Origin: Mactra quadrangularis
Taxonomy: Eukaryota; Mollusca; Bivalvia; Venerida; Mactridae
Direction: 5' to 3'
NCBI GenBank assembly: GCA_025267735.1
Contig: CM046299.1
Location: forward strand, 12,360,232 to 12,424,231
Length of the DNA stretch: 64,000 nucleotides
The translations under genes were made by a program, and so were the position numbers. The stretch's first letter is position 1. The number at the start of each line of letters is the position of its first letter. Positions 47,060-57,957 of the stretch are shown in pieces. Under the pieces are notes generated by a model. It was given only the letters and a program-made list of their open reading frames with translations. It did not search any database and was not told the origin of the DNA.

Positions 47060-47340
47060 AGTAACTGCAGTTACACGGGTCTGTGGCACTTTAAGCTTTG
47101 CACAGGATTTTAAATCTAGTGTTCTGGAGGGGTTGCTTGTTTGAACCTTACCATGAAAATTTGACAATTTAGTCAGTTTATGGAGATATAGTTTAAGTTA
47201 CCCTGAGATGAAGGGACTTGAGGAAGGGTAGGTGAGTACTGGTTATAGACAAAGATAAAGGAAAGCTATGTTAGTTGAACTGGCTGCTGTAAAATGACCA
47301 TAAGAATTGACACTCTTATACTTAAACCCAATAAAAAAGT
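47060..47340 (+). mobile_element. Decayed SINE F1
   Basis: Body motif GGGTAGGTGAGTACTGGTTA at about 47226 and a final AAACCCAATAAAAAAG; the tRNA head is barely readable (TCTGGAGGGGTTGCTTGTTT). Confidence 0.7.
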
Positions 47341-47950
47341 ATCCCACAGTTTGATTACATGAACCTATTTTCCAATCATATTCAATTTGCAGTAATTTAG
47401 TTTGAACCAAAGGTAACCATTCACTATTTGATTTTTCTTTGCTCTATGAACTTATTATTTTGTATAGTCAATAAATTTGAAAAGTAAATACTAAAGTTGT
47501 GGTTTACACTTGAATTGATTTAATGTGTAATCATTATAATAATTTGTAAATTGAAATTGTAACTTTAATATTTAGTTTTGGTTGACTTCTATTCCTTTGT
47601 ATGAACTCTATTCATTCTGTTGAAATGTTGGATTCAAATGATTACAATCTGATTGAATGTTGGTGAACGGATGATTGAATTGACTTACCGAATTACTCAC
47701 CCAGTGGTTGGTTTACTTGATAGGTAAAAAAAATTATATATAAATAAACCCACTAAAAGAAAATATTTAAACTCATGAGATAGAAAATCAGTTTTTATAG
47801 TGAACTCTGTGAGGTGTGTGGGAGTTTCCAGTAATATATTTTAGGGAAACTGCATTACTTTTGAGACATTTTATAAGGGGGAATGGGCCTTTGTACAACC
47901 CCTGTAATGTAAATGAAAACCCCAGATAATATCTTGTTTTCTTGGTTGGG

Positions 47951-48245
47951 AAGCCGCCCGGCTAGCTCAGTGACAGTTGGTAGCACGCAAAGTCTACTGA
48001 TCGAGGGGAGGGGCATACTTTCGTGGATTTTGGTCATGAAATTATTTCTACGGCCATTCTCCCTCCTACCAATGATTTTTAATTATGTAGGGCAGTTGTC
48101 AGTCACTGACGAAAGTATGTGCTTAGTAGTTGGTTAACAGCTAAATCCAGAGATTATAGCCTTTCCAGGAGGAGTAAGTAGGTTGACGTTATATGACCTA
48201 TAAAATGTGTTGCTACGGCATTAAACCCAACAAAACAAACAAACA
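47951..48245 (+). mobile_element. SINE family F3, full length
   Basis: Head GGCTAGCTCAGTGACAGTTG...TCTACTGATCGAGGGG, body GGATTTTGGTCATGAAATTA with CGGCCATTCTCCCTCCTACC, and 3' end TATGACCTATAAAATGTGTT... AACCCAACAAAACAAACAAA. It gives the uninterrupted reference for the split copy at 40374-42165. Confidence 0.82.
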
Positions 48246-48754
48246 AATTTCTTGGTTGGGATGACAACTAAGCTTCAAGCTATATTGTAACATTGTTTTC
48301 TAGGCTCTCATTTGCAAATTTTCTTTTTTCATGGAAAAAAATAAACCAGAAATTTAGTTAAATATTTAACTACATCTTAGCTAGGTCTATGTGCTTTAGT
48401 TTAAAACAGTAAGCATGTTTTTTGTTAAAATAAAACAAAAATATTAAGCATAATTTTTAATTGGTTTGTTACATCTTTTTAATGTAAAAATCATCATAAT
48501 GTAAACTTTCATCCATTTTTTAAATATACATAATAACCTTCCATCTATACAATATATCTTTATAATTAACACACATTGATTAGTAAAGAGCTGAGAAACA
48601 CTTGGTACTGAATTATTAACTTAAATTTGATATGTTACAAAATTAATTGTTGCTTTATTTGATTGGTAAAACTAAGATTTAATTGAAACATTCTTTCCAT
48701 CAAATTCTCAATTTTTATTTTGCTTGACTAGGTGATTTAATTATAGGTGTTACT

Positions 48755-49045
48755 TTGTCGTGAACCTGGTCTGCAGCGCAGTTAGTAGTACGGATTTTGA
48801 ATCGAATGGGGTATGGGTTTGAATCATTTCTAAGGGGCGGTTATATCCTTCCTTGAATATTTGACAATGTCAATTTTCCTTCATTAATTAGGTATATGGA
48901 GAATCTGCGGGCCTTGTGGAAGAATTGGAGAGTATTGGTTATAGACAAGGGTCAATGGAAGCTGTTGTTAAAAGTGCCCTGGCTGCCATATAATGACCTA
49001 AATTGTGTTTGAACAGCATTAAACATAGTAAATACTTAGTCATGG
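48755..49045 (+). mobile_element. Decayed SINE F1
   Basis: A-box remnant GCGCAGTTAGTAGTACGG, B-box remnant ATGGGTTTGAATC, body GAGAGTATTGGTTATAGACA, and 3' end AACAGCATTAAACATAGTAA. The 76-codon frame over its end is not coding. Confidence 0.72.
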
Positions 49046-49752
49046 CAGTTGACAGTGGTGTATCAGGTGGGGGTGGATTTGGTCGTGCTGGTTCTTGTTT
49101 TGTGACTTTGAATTCATATGCCTGGATATATGGTATGCTTGCATGGGTGAAAGTTTTCAGAGATGGTCTTGAGGTTCAGGATTTTTGTGCCCCCCAAAAC
49201 AGATTAATTACTTTCTTATTTAAAATCTGTTGAAATCTTGAAATTTAGAATTTTTAATTCAAATTTCCAAAAAAGTAATGCCATTTTATACAGTTTTTAA
49301 AATACATCCCTCAATTTCTGAATATCTTTCAACATAATACAGTGTAATCCAATAGTTCTTGATTTGGATTGTTTAGGTTTTACGGCGCATTACCACAGAA
49401 AGGTTTTATTGTGCAGAAATAGTTCTTGGACAAGCAAAACTAATTAATTGTTATTGAAAACAAGACACCATGAGTACACAATAATGTATCTACTTATAAT
49501 TTAAGTGATTGTTGTTAAGTTATTTAATGCTTTTAATGGTAATTAAGATTTTAGAAATCTTTTCATCTCTTGAATTAATTGAATGGTGATAGATTATGTT
49601 CAATTTTAATTGTACATTATAATCAGTGTTTGCTGCTATCTATATTATCTATATACCATCAATATCTATGAATATTGAGCTGTATCTGCAATTTGATTTT
49701 TGCGTGATCCAAGAAATAGGCAGATGACTAACATTTTGTCTGTTGTTTTTAG

Positions 49753-49928
49753 ACTTTCCCAAAGGCTTAAGTTATACCACAAGTCGAAAACTATCAATGA
49801 TTCAAATGCCTGACCAGTTTAACCTGCGGAGTGATGCATGTATCTCTGATTTAATACACAGTCAATTTCTAGGTGATAAAAGTAGTTCCGACAATCAACT
49901 GACGCATATTTGTTTCAATGATCATTGA
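49753..49928 (+). CDS. Candidate terminal exon of the unrecognised gene
   Basis: A strong acceptor (TTTTGTCTGTTGTTTTTAG) ends at 49752. Joined to the exon at 44855 (two spare bases, AG) the frame reads RLSQRLKLYHKSKTINDSNA and stops at 49811-49813, giving a basic protein of 86 residues, or 90 with the microexon. Another frame (DFPKGLSYTTSRKLS...) is open to a TGA at 49926-49928 and looks equally protein-like, but would need a preceding exon ending one base into a codon, which I did not find. A canonical AATAAA follows at 50011, which favours this being the last exon. Confidence 0.45.
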
Positions 49929-50010
49929 CAGGTTTTTAAGTGTGTGGAAGGGGCGGAGTCAAATCTCGTTAATACACTAAGCAGTAGTATTTGCCAGTAA
50001 TACAAGGTAG

Positions 50011-50016
50011 AATAAA
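50011..50016 (+). promoter_or_regulatory. Poly(A) signal AATAAA
   Basis: Canonical hexamer 83-200 bases past the candidate stop codons of the exon at 49753, followed by a T-rich stretch (TACATTTTTGCTTTG). Confidence 0.4.
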
Positions 50017-50811
50017 CACTTGTCCTACATTTTTGCTTTGCTTGATTTGTACTTTATATTTATATAATTTTCTGATTAATTCTGATTAATTCTGATGATC
50101 CCTGATAAAACTGAAAATCTTAAGAAGAAAAATAAAATACTATTACTGTACAAATTACTAATAATAATCTAACATTTTAATCAAGTTTTTTTATTATGTA
50201 GTCATTAAAATAGAGATTTCCATCAGGTGTTATAAGAAATTTGTTGTAAAAAATATTTAAAAAAAATTATTCATTGAAGTGAAAAGTGTAAAAGTTCATT
50301 TGAAGTTGATTCACTTTTCATTTCTATTGATTCATATTAATTCTTACATATGCTGGACTGCTTCATATCAAAATCATAATTTTCTTTTTCGAAAAAATGA
50401 AATTTTAAATCCTGTTGATTTAATTCACAGTCAGAGCCGGCTGTATACTATAGAAAGAAAATAACAAAATGTATAAAATTGCTGAAAATGCTTTCTTACA
50501 TCTTTCTCATTCATTACCATTTTATAATTACCTCTTTTAGAGAGTTTCTTAACTTTAATTATTTTGCCTCGTTAATATTTTCAATTTAATTAGCAAGTGC
50601 TATTTTACTTATTAATTGAACTCAAAATCTTATGTTGTATAGTACATCAAATCTTTTAGAATTACACAGGCATATTCTCACAAAGTAATGTTTACATAAT
50701 AAGACTCCTCATTATTTTAGATAAAGCCATTTGAAAGAAAATTTTCTACATTAAAATGTGATACAATATAATACAATCAAAATTTCTCCTAGAAAGGAAT
50801 GAATAACCTCC

Positions 50812-51124
50812 TGGCTAGCTCAGTTGGTAGCACACAGGTCTACTGATCAAGTGATCGTAGGTTGTGATCCAAGCACAGCATACTTTTGTAGAAATTGGTC
50901 ATGAAAGGATTTCTACGGCCATTCTTCCTCCTACCACTGATTCTTAATCATTGAAATCACTTTCATGTAGGTGATCCCTCACAGTACCAATTTACATCTG
51001 GGTGGAGCGGAACAACTGCAGGTAATTTATTGCTCAAAGAAATAACTTAAGCAGTTCCCTAGTGGGGTTCTAACACGGGCCCTCTTGATCCCTAAGAGCC
51101 CATCCTACCACTGGACTACTGCTT
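50812..51124 (+). mobile_element. Composite SINE: F3 head plus opposed tRNA-like end
   Basis: The left half is F3 (GGCTAGCTCAGTTGGTAGCA, GGTCATGAAAGGATTTCTAC). The right half (50967-51124) starts GTAGGTGATCCCTCACAGTA and ends in a tRNA-like sequence on the minus strand: AGTCCAGTGGTAGGATG as A-box and GTGTTAGAACCCC as B-box. The same two-part layout recurs at 59627-60393, and the right half alone at 57850-57957. Confidence 0.7.
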
Positions 51125-51408
51125 TTATTTACCTCATACTATTTTTCGTTTATTTGACAGGTGCTGATCAAGTTGTTGACTAACCTTAAGGAAATCCTAA
51201 GGTCAGTGTGCACTCTAATTGTTTTGTTCCATAATATTATTTTGGTTAAGAAGCTTATTATTGTAATCTTAGATTGTTTCATATTTTAAATTGAAATCCA
51301 TTTTAGGATAATGTTTTAATAATGGAGTCAAATTATTTAAGATTAATATTCCTGTGTTAATTGAAAGGGTTTGGATATTTTAACTCAACTTGGTAAGCTT
51401 TATTAGTT
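51125..51408. other. Spacer with a possible small exon
   Basis: 51161-51201 has acceptor TTTATTTGACAG and donor CTAAG|GTCAGT and would read VLIKLLTNLKEIL. It resembles the end of the 44782 exon (VLVKVKCLRKLF) but lies beyond the poly(A) signal, so it may be chance or another isoform. Confidence 0.25.
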
Positions 51409-51680
51409 GTATATTTGTACCCCCGCTTCGAAGAAGAAGGGGGTATACTGTTTTACCCTTGTCCGTTTGTGCGTCCGTCCGTTACAAATTTCCGTTGCAG
51501 TTTTCTCAGCAACTATTACATGCAGCAGCCTAATACTTTGCATATTGCTTCATCCCATAGTCCCATGTGGTGTAAAGCGATTTCATGCTCCTTGCTCATC
51601 TACTTCCTGTTTGTCGCATATTTTTAGATTTTTGCGGGGGTATCACTAGTGAGTATTAGCTCACAGATTTACTTGTTGTA
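51409..51680. repeat. Interspersed repeat with CGTCCGTCCGTT motif
   Basis: A C-rich segment starting at CCCCCGCTTCGAAGAAGAAG and including TTACCCTTGTCCGTTTGTGC, and ending near GCGGGGGTATCACTAG. The style is that of abundant old repeats in bivalve genomes (from memory). The two small frames in it are not genes. Confidence 0.5.
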
Positions 51681-51794
51681 CTTGTTTCTCTTAATCTACG
51701 GACTCTGGGGGTACATGTAGCTTTTGGTATTGGCTTATAAGACATTAAGTTTGTTTTTGTTATATGTATCTTGCTAACATATGTTGTGTATGCA

Positions 51795-52085
51795 TTTTTA
51801 GCCAGATTTTTTAACGAATATAATAGTTTGGCAAAACATGGGCGGTCGGGCAGGCGTCCTGTGTCGTTAACAATTGCGTTAAAGTTTGCGTTAAAGTTTT
51901 CAATTTAGCATATATCTCTGCCATTTATTGTCAGATCTTTATGAAACTTCATATAATGATAACATACCATGTGATGAACAGGTTTAGACAGTAACCGCAA
52001 CTCTACTTGGCTTTATTATGGATTATTTCCCTTTGTAATTTTTGCGTTAAAGTTTTTAAATCTGGCTTTAATGTGGTTTCCACAT
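51795..52085. repeat. Old interspersed repeat with GCGTTAAAGTTT motif
   Basis: Repeated GCGTTAAAGTTT phrases (three times) and TATCTCTGCCATTTATTGTC around a GC-richer core GGGCGGTCGGGCAGGCGTCC. No frame; probably an old transposon piece. Confidence 0.4.
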
Positions 52086-54920
52086 TACATTTCTTGTTTT
52101 TTCCTTGAAATGGGTCTGAAATAATGCATTTACACAATGGAAAAAATGACATAAATGCTCAAAACCATGAGTAAATTTCTTGATTAATAGCAAGATAATT
52201 TCAACCAGATTGCAATAGCAATCATATTTTCTTTCTGTTTGTGGCAAGAAGATCAGAAACATAAATGTATTTCTGCAAGTACTTTCTATGAGAGTAAGGT
52301 GTTTAAAAGACATTGGTTTAAGAAAAAAATAAATCTTTTTCTGCTTAATATCCCATAATATTTTCTCACTTAATGTTTGTGATTAAAGTACAAATATTAA
52401 AGGAGGACAAGGGTGGGGTTGTTGTGAAAAACAACAACAACAAATGCCATTAGTATGGTACAGTACTTTAAGTCATTGTTGCACTCATCATAAATCTCAA
52501 TTCATTTAAAGGAAACTGATCTGTGGAGGCATAACTAATATAGGGGTTTTGATAATTAGCTTTTTTCCAACCAAAAAATTAATATACTACAAAAAATATT
52601 TTCAAGATTTCAAATGGCCATATTATTATTAATCTATTCACTGTATGAACATTTTGTTACGATCTATTGTTTTCAGTACATTTTATATATAAAATTATAC
52701 AGTATAATCTCTCTGTGCCACCAATTTCATTAATCCACTTCCTTCTTCTTGGGGTATACTGGACTCCCTCATTACTTTGAGGATTATATGCAGGTGCTGG
52801 GAAAAATAAAAATTTGGGTAAAAACAATTAACAGATTTAGTGATCACTTAATACCTTTTAAGGGTCCTTTTGAAACCCTTCCATGCATATTTATTCTGTT
52901 ACTATATTTCATTTAGTGAATTTTCTTTAGCATGACCAAATAACACCATTTTTTCAGTCTCAAATAGTTAATAGGTGTATTCACCAAGCTATTACTAGAT
53001 TTTAGTCAATCCCTCAGGTGGTCTTTTAAAAAAGGTTTGTCTGTATTTCATGTAGCAATGTTAATTGGCCAACTATTTCTATTACAATACAAAGAATACC
53101 ACTGATATATAATTGAATTATAGGAAATCTTGTATAATGATATATATATAATCTATTGTTAATCTCATATCCTGTAATTATCACCTTTACTTTTCACACA
53201 ATGAGTTCTACGCTGAATCAATTAGTCAAATTTTCAATTACAGTAATTGAGAATAGAATTTGTATAAATAAACTATATAACCTTTTGGTTCAGTTAGTTA
53301 CATTATTACTGCCAATTTTAAGATTTTTTTAATTACTTTATTGGAGAAAAATCAGTTTTGTATGGTTAGAATTAAATTTTAAGAAATATTGTCGTCAGAT
53401 TTTTGTGTATATTTTTCTGCATTGTAAGTGTGTCATTATGCTAAAAAGCATTTTTTTTAGCAATTTAAGTGGGCTTTTTTTGGAGAAAAACCAGTTATAG
53501 TATATAAGTACAGTTTATTAACAAATATCCAGGAAAGATAGGTTAGATGTGATACTAGGCAACAAATACAAAGCATTTTGACATCCCCAATCCCATACCC
53601 AGTGGATGATCAATTACCTACCTTAAAAATTAATGGAACTACACAGTACTGTGCAAATACAAATGCAAATAATTAGAAACTAGTTTTCATCTTGACTTTT
53701 TAAGAAAATGAGAGCTTAGGTTAACATTTTCTCAAAAATATTAGACTGTGCTGTGTTTGGACTGCTCTCAAGTTTTATGATAAGATTGAAAATAATTACG
53801 GTATAAAGCTGAATCTTGAGCAACAGGACCATAAATTACCTATTTTGTGAAAATGGTAAGAATTAAAATATTCAAGTTTGATATCATTGTGAAATCTAAA
53901 GTACTCAGCATCTCAGTGTTGATGTAATTTTACAAGATTACTGAGAAATTATCACAAAAAGGTGTTGTGTTACATTTCACAATGTGGTAACTTCCACATT
54001 CATTTTATACTAATTATATTTTGTAAGTTAAATGCTGGTGAAAATATTACTTTTCTCTTTGTGTTATCACGGACTTAATCTGCGTGATGTTTCATTGATT
54101 ACACCAATTTTAAACTGATTTTAAGTAAATTATAGGTATAATAAAGGACTCAATAAACTAAATAGAGGTACATGCATGATGTAGCAATTTTCAAATACAA
54201 CTGTTGACTAATACTTACTAGCTTATTTAGCCAAGCATAACTTAAGATACTGCCCTGATTTGGAGATAAGTTTACCTACCAAATGAAATTATGTTTTTAC
54301 ATTATTTTCTGCATCAAACTTTGCATAAAAGCTATGATGTAGTACATGATCAAAATTGAATAACTGGTCCCTGGGTGGCCCTAAAGTTACTTTGAGGAAC
54401 ACTGAGGATGTAACACAAATCTAATGTTGGCAATAACCTGGGTGGACTTTTAAAAAAACGAGAAATATCTTTAAAGAAGATATTTGGTGCTCTGCTTGGT
54501 TCATTTTCAATGGTTTGAAGTAAATGTTGGTCATGTACGGTGTACATGTATTGACTAGAGGTCAAATGTAATTTGTCCGAAATTGCAATTTAGTCGATCT
54601 CAACTGACAATTTTTGTCCGAATATATTGCCATTTTGCTGATATGTCAATTATACAAATCTGTACGATTCTAAATTTAAAAACATCTTATATCTTATAAC
54701 AATGCCATGATTTTCGATAAAATTCACTTCTTCCCAGAATGACCAATTGATTTATATGTTACTTTCTGGCAAACATTAAAAAAATTGATAAAAATGCTCA
54801 ATGGCGGCCAACATATGACAAAATGAAAACCCATTCCTAGCGTGCGCAGAGTCATACATGTATTCGCAGTTTAGTTTTACCCCAAGGGGTGTACCACGAT
54901 GAATGTATGATCAATTAGCA
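52086..54920. other. Long AT-rich stretch with nothing recognised
   Basis: No gene, TIR pair or SINE was identified in about 2.8 kb. Short open frames (52068-52313, 54350-54565) show no domain. Confidence 0.5.
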
Positions 54921-54922
54921 TA

Positions 54923-56981
54923 CAGTCCAACCCCTCTTAAGCAGCCAGCCAAGGGAAACAGCCAAATTGGCTGCTTAAGCGGGGTGACCACTTAAGAGGG
55001 GGTTTGGCATTGAGAGGGGGGGGGGGTCTGGAGATAAAGTTTTAATGAAAAAGAGTTGTTTTAATTGAAGTTGTATGCTTGTTTTATGCTTTACAAGACA
55101 AGGTCACGCAACAGACAGTAAATCATTTTCATTCTGGGTAATATTCTTTATTTCTTTTGAATAGATAAAAACTTAATACTTGCTGATATATGTACGACCA
55201 AGTTGAGAAAAAAATCGGTAATTTAGTCGTTCAGAATAAATGCCGTAATAGTTAAAAAATACGAAAATGAAACTGTGAAATTTACACAATTTATATGTCT
55301 AAAATGTGATAAAAGTCTTATTAACCAACAAATAATTTAATAACTAGTGCTTTGAAAACTGTGTATCATTGTTGGCCTCGTTTGAATAATTCGAATGTAG
55401 AACGCAGCCTATTTTCGGAAAATGCATTTTAACGTCCTCAATTTTGACCTTTCTTTGTTTAAAAATATTAATTATGAAAATTATTTCCTTACGAACAAAT
55501 AGTTTCGGATGATCGTACTTTCCCAAAAGTACATCTTCACGTGCAAAAAACATGTTTTATATCAGACTAATATTATTTTCCGTCACATTAACCCTTTACT
55601 GGTTGCGACATGTGTGAAAAGTAGCCATTTTTTCACCATTACGCGCAAGGGCTATTTCAAGATGCTCTAATTTCATTACTAATTATCATACAGATATGCA
55701 ACTTGGCCAAGTTATTACCAGGTAGAATGTCTTTCAGAAAAACCAAGTTAAGCCCCGATCCCCGTTACCATGGCAACGCTGGGGCGGAGCAAAAACGGCA
55801 AAAAATGCAATTTTCGCTCTTTTTCAACCCCACATTTGCGTTTCAAACGGTAATACTTTCCGAAATTGAGGTTTAAAGTGCCAGGTCTTTTCAGATACTG
55901 AAAACGTGTTTACTAATCAGCATTTGGCGCCATTTTTCTGCACTCAATGACCCCGATTTTTTTTCTGGCGATGAGGGGCGCTGCGCCCCCTTCAAACCCC
56001 AGCAACAAAGGGGGGCACATCCCCCCTTAGAAACCCCCCTGAGACATCTTTTGGGGAGGGAGGCGCGCGAAAAAGAGCTCATTTTTCGGGGACAACTATC
56101 CTTAAGTGAAATTCACTTATTCCAGTTAAAAAACACCATTTTCAAGGCTGTGGCAGCCATTTTGGAGGGGGGGGGTCTAGACACGTAAAAATGCGGGATT
56201 GAGCGGTTAAGGGTTAAATGATTTGGAAATAATTCATCCCTCTTACGAAGATTGAACGGTCAGTATTTGGTTTTAAACAAGACCGGATAAAGGTTAAATT
56301 GTTCATTGTTCATTACGTAAAACATAATGATCAGTTTATAATATGTGTCACTCAGTTGATTATACTCGCTAACAACTATAAGATAGCTAATTATTGATTT
56401 TTAGAGCCTGTCACGACTAATTGATAAGATAATGTAGCGATTTCCTTTGTATTTATAAGACACGGGTCATTGAAATTACGTCAATATACCATGACCGCGG
56501 TGGCCGCTTAATAATAGGTAATATTCGTAGGTGCGAAATACACAAGATAAAATTATCGTTTAACTTTTATGTGCATTTTCTTAAGTTCTGTAATTATCGC
56601 GGCAAACCGCGAAAGGTGTGTCTAAATTTACTGGTATGATTGGCTCTCGATCATAAAGGGACTGCTTAGTTATGTTGTCATCGGCAACGTGATAAAGTTT
56701 ATTCGGTAACGTTGACATGTGTATTATGTATAACGACAAAAGATGACACGCTCTGACAATTTTTGTCAATATACATAACGGTCAGACTCTCATGCACGTG
56801 GCCGCTTACGCGGGGGAAAAATTTGGTTTGGGATGCAAAATGGCTGGCCGTTGGCTGGAGAACGGGGGTGACCACTTAATAGGGGTGCATTATAGAGCGT
56901 TTTCCGACGGTCGCGGCATGAGCTGGCCGCTTACAGGGGGTGACCGCCTAAGAGGGGTGGCCGTTAGGAGGGGGTGGACTG
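54923..56981. mobile_element. 2059-bp TA-flanked DNA transposon derivative
   Basis: Ends CAGTCCAACCCCTCTTAAG and complement of GGAGGGGGTGGACTG, flanked by TA (54921-54922, 56982-56983). Subterminal motifs of the type GGTGACC(A/G)CTTAA(T/G)AGGGG are repeated at both ends, about seven in all, as expected for transposase binding sites. The TA-CAGT end style suits pogo/Tc1-mariner. There is no transposase ORF. A piggyBac-like element is nested at 55592-56213. Confidence 0.82.
55592..56213. mobile_element. 622-bp piggyBac-like MITE nested in the transposon
   Basis: Flanked by TTAA on both sides (55588-55591 and 56214-56217). Ends CCCTTTACTGG and complement CCCTTAACCGC, as in piggyBac-type TIRs. 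The inside has GGGGCGCTGCGCCCCCTTC, a GC-rich palindrome. No ORF of weight. Confidence 0.82.
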
Positions 56982-56983
56982 TA

Positions 56984-57190
56984 GTGAGTCACTCATAATA
57001 CACAGAGTAAATAATCATCAGGTACAGTACGTGCTACGCACCTGTTTATCAAAGATAGCCAATGGTGTCATGTGTTTTATCCATTTCTCTATACTGTAAA
57101 AGAATTTCATTGGACAAACAGCTATGGTAGAGCAAATTGTATTGGTTAAAATATAGGTCAAAAGTTGGCTTAAACAGCTGTGCTGAAAAA
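56984..57190 (-). repeat. Stray inverted copy of the receptor-flank repeat
   Basis: The minus strand matches the flank segment at 16485-16690, including GGTGCGTAGCACG, CTCTGTGTATTATGAGTGAC, AACTTTTGACCTATATTTTA and ATACAATTTGCTCTACCAT. It lacks the 650-bp insert of U1-U3. Hence this part of the flank is an interspersed element, not receptor-specific DNA. Confidence 0.8.
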
Positions 57191-57475
57191 CATACTTGGC
57201 ACAGTAGACTTTCACTGAATGTTGAATTGAGTGTCTTGAAGGGGTTGCTACTTTGAGCTACTCACAGCTTGTTATAGCCTTCCATGAAAGTTTGACCAGA
57301 ATGTTTATTTGCCTCTATCAATAAGGTATTGAAGAAGTTAATGACAATGTGGAAGAAAATGTGAGTTCTGGTTATAGACAAAGGTCCAAGAAAGCTATGT
57401 TAAATGACCTGGCTACCATAAAATTACTATTATTTGTGCTGTCTCAGTGTTATGAAACAAAAATAAAACATTATT
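57191..57475 (+). mobile_element. Decayed SINE F1
   Basis: GGCACAGTAGACTTTCACTG as A-box remnant, TGAGTTCTGGTTATAGACAA body, and an end in a run of AAACAAAAATAAAAC. Confidence 0.65.
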
Positions 57476-57560
57476 ACAGGGTCAGTGACTAGGAGCAATA
57501 GCAACCACAATTTGTGTAACATAGCAATGTGTCAATAAGTTGCATAGACTGTATCTTTTA

Positions 57561-57773
57561 GCCGCAGCCGTGGCATAGTGGTTAGCATGTCTGACTTTGA
57601 ATCCGGTGATCGCGGGTTTGAAACCCTATACATGAGTCGGCCTTGTGGTAGGGTAAGTTAGTACTGGTGATAGAAAAGTGTCCAGGAAACCTAAAGTGGG
57701 AAGATCTGGCCCTCGTGTATATGACCTATTTATGCGTTGAATGCGACATTAAAAAAAAAATAAAATAAAAAAT
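57561..57773 (+). mobile_element. SINE, tRNA-Arg-like head, second copy
   Basis: A-box GTGGCATAGTGGTTAGCATG, body GTTAGTACTGGTGATAGAAA, and tail AAAAAAAAAATAAAATAAAA. It is shorter than 21604-21840 through a deletion after the B-box. Confidence 0.8.
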
Positions 57774-57849
57774 ACCATTTGTTATCTTTAACTTTGAAAG
57801 ACTCAAACTTAGATAGTTTCTTGCAATGATATGAAGTGCAGTGCACAAG

Positions 57850-57957
57850 AACTTAAATTTTTCATCTTGTGCAACTTACCAGTGGATGCAGCAATGAACC
57901 AAACCCAGGACTTCTTGATTTTAAAGCCTGTGTTCTACTACTGTGCCACTGCTATTA
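57850..57957 (-). mobile_element. tRNA-like module of the composite SINE, alone
   Basis: The minus strand reads AGCAGTGGCACAGTAGTAGA... and CTGGGTTTGGTTC, decayed A- and B-boxes like the right half of 50812-51124. Confidence 0.5.

Noticed and set aside
51161..51201. Fourth exon of the unrecognised gene
   Set aside because: It lies past the AATAAA of the terminal exon, and its phase does not follow from the exon at 44782; kept only as a low-confidence note.
55891..56082. 63-codon GC-rich minus-strand frame
   Set aside because: It sits inside the nested piggyBac-like MITE, in a C-rich palindromic segment.
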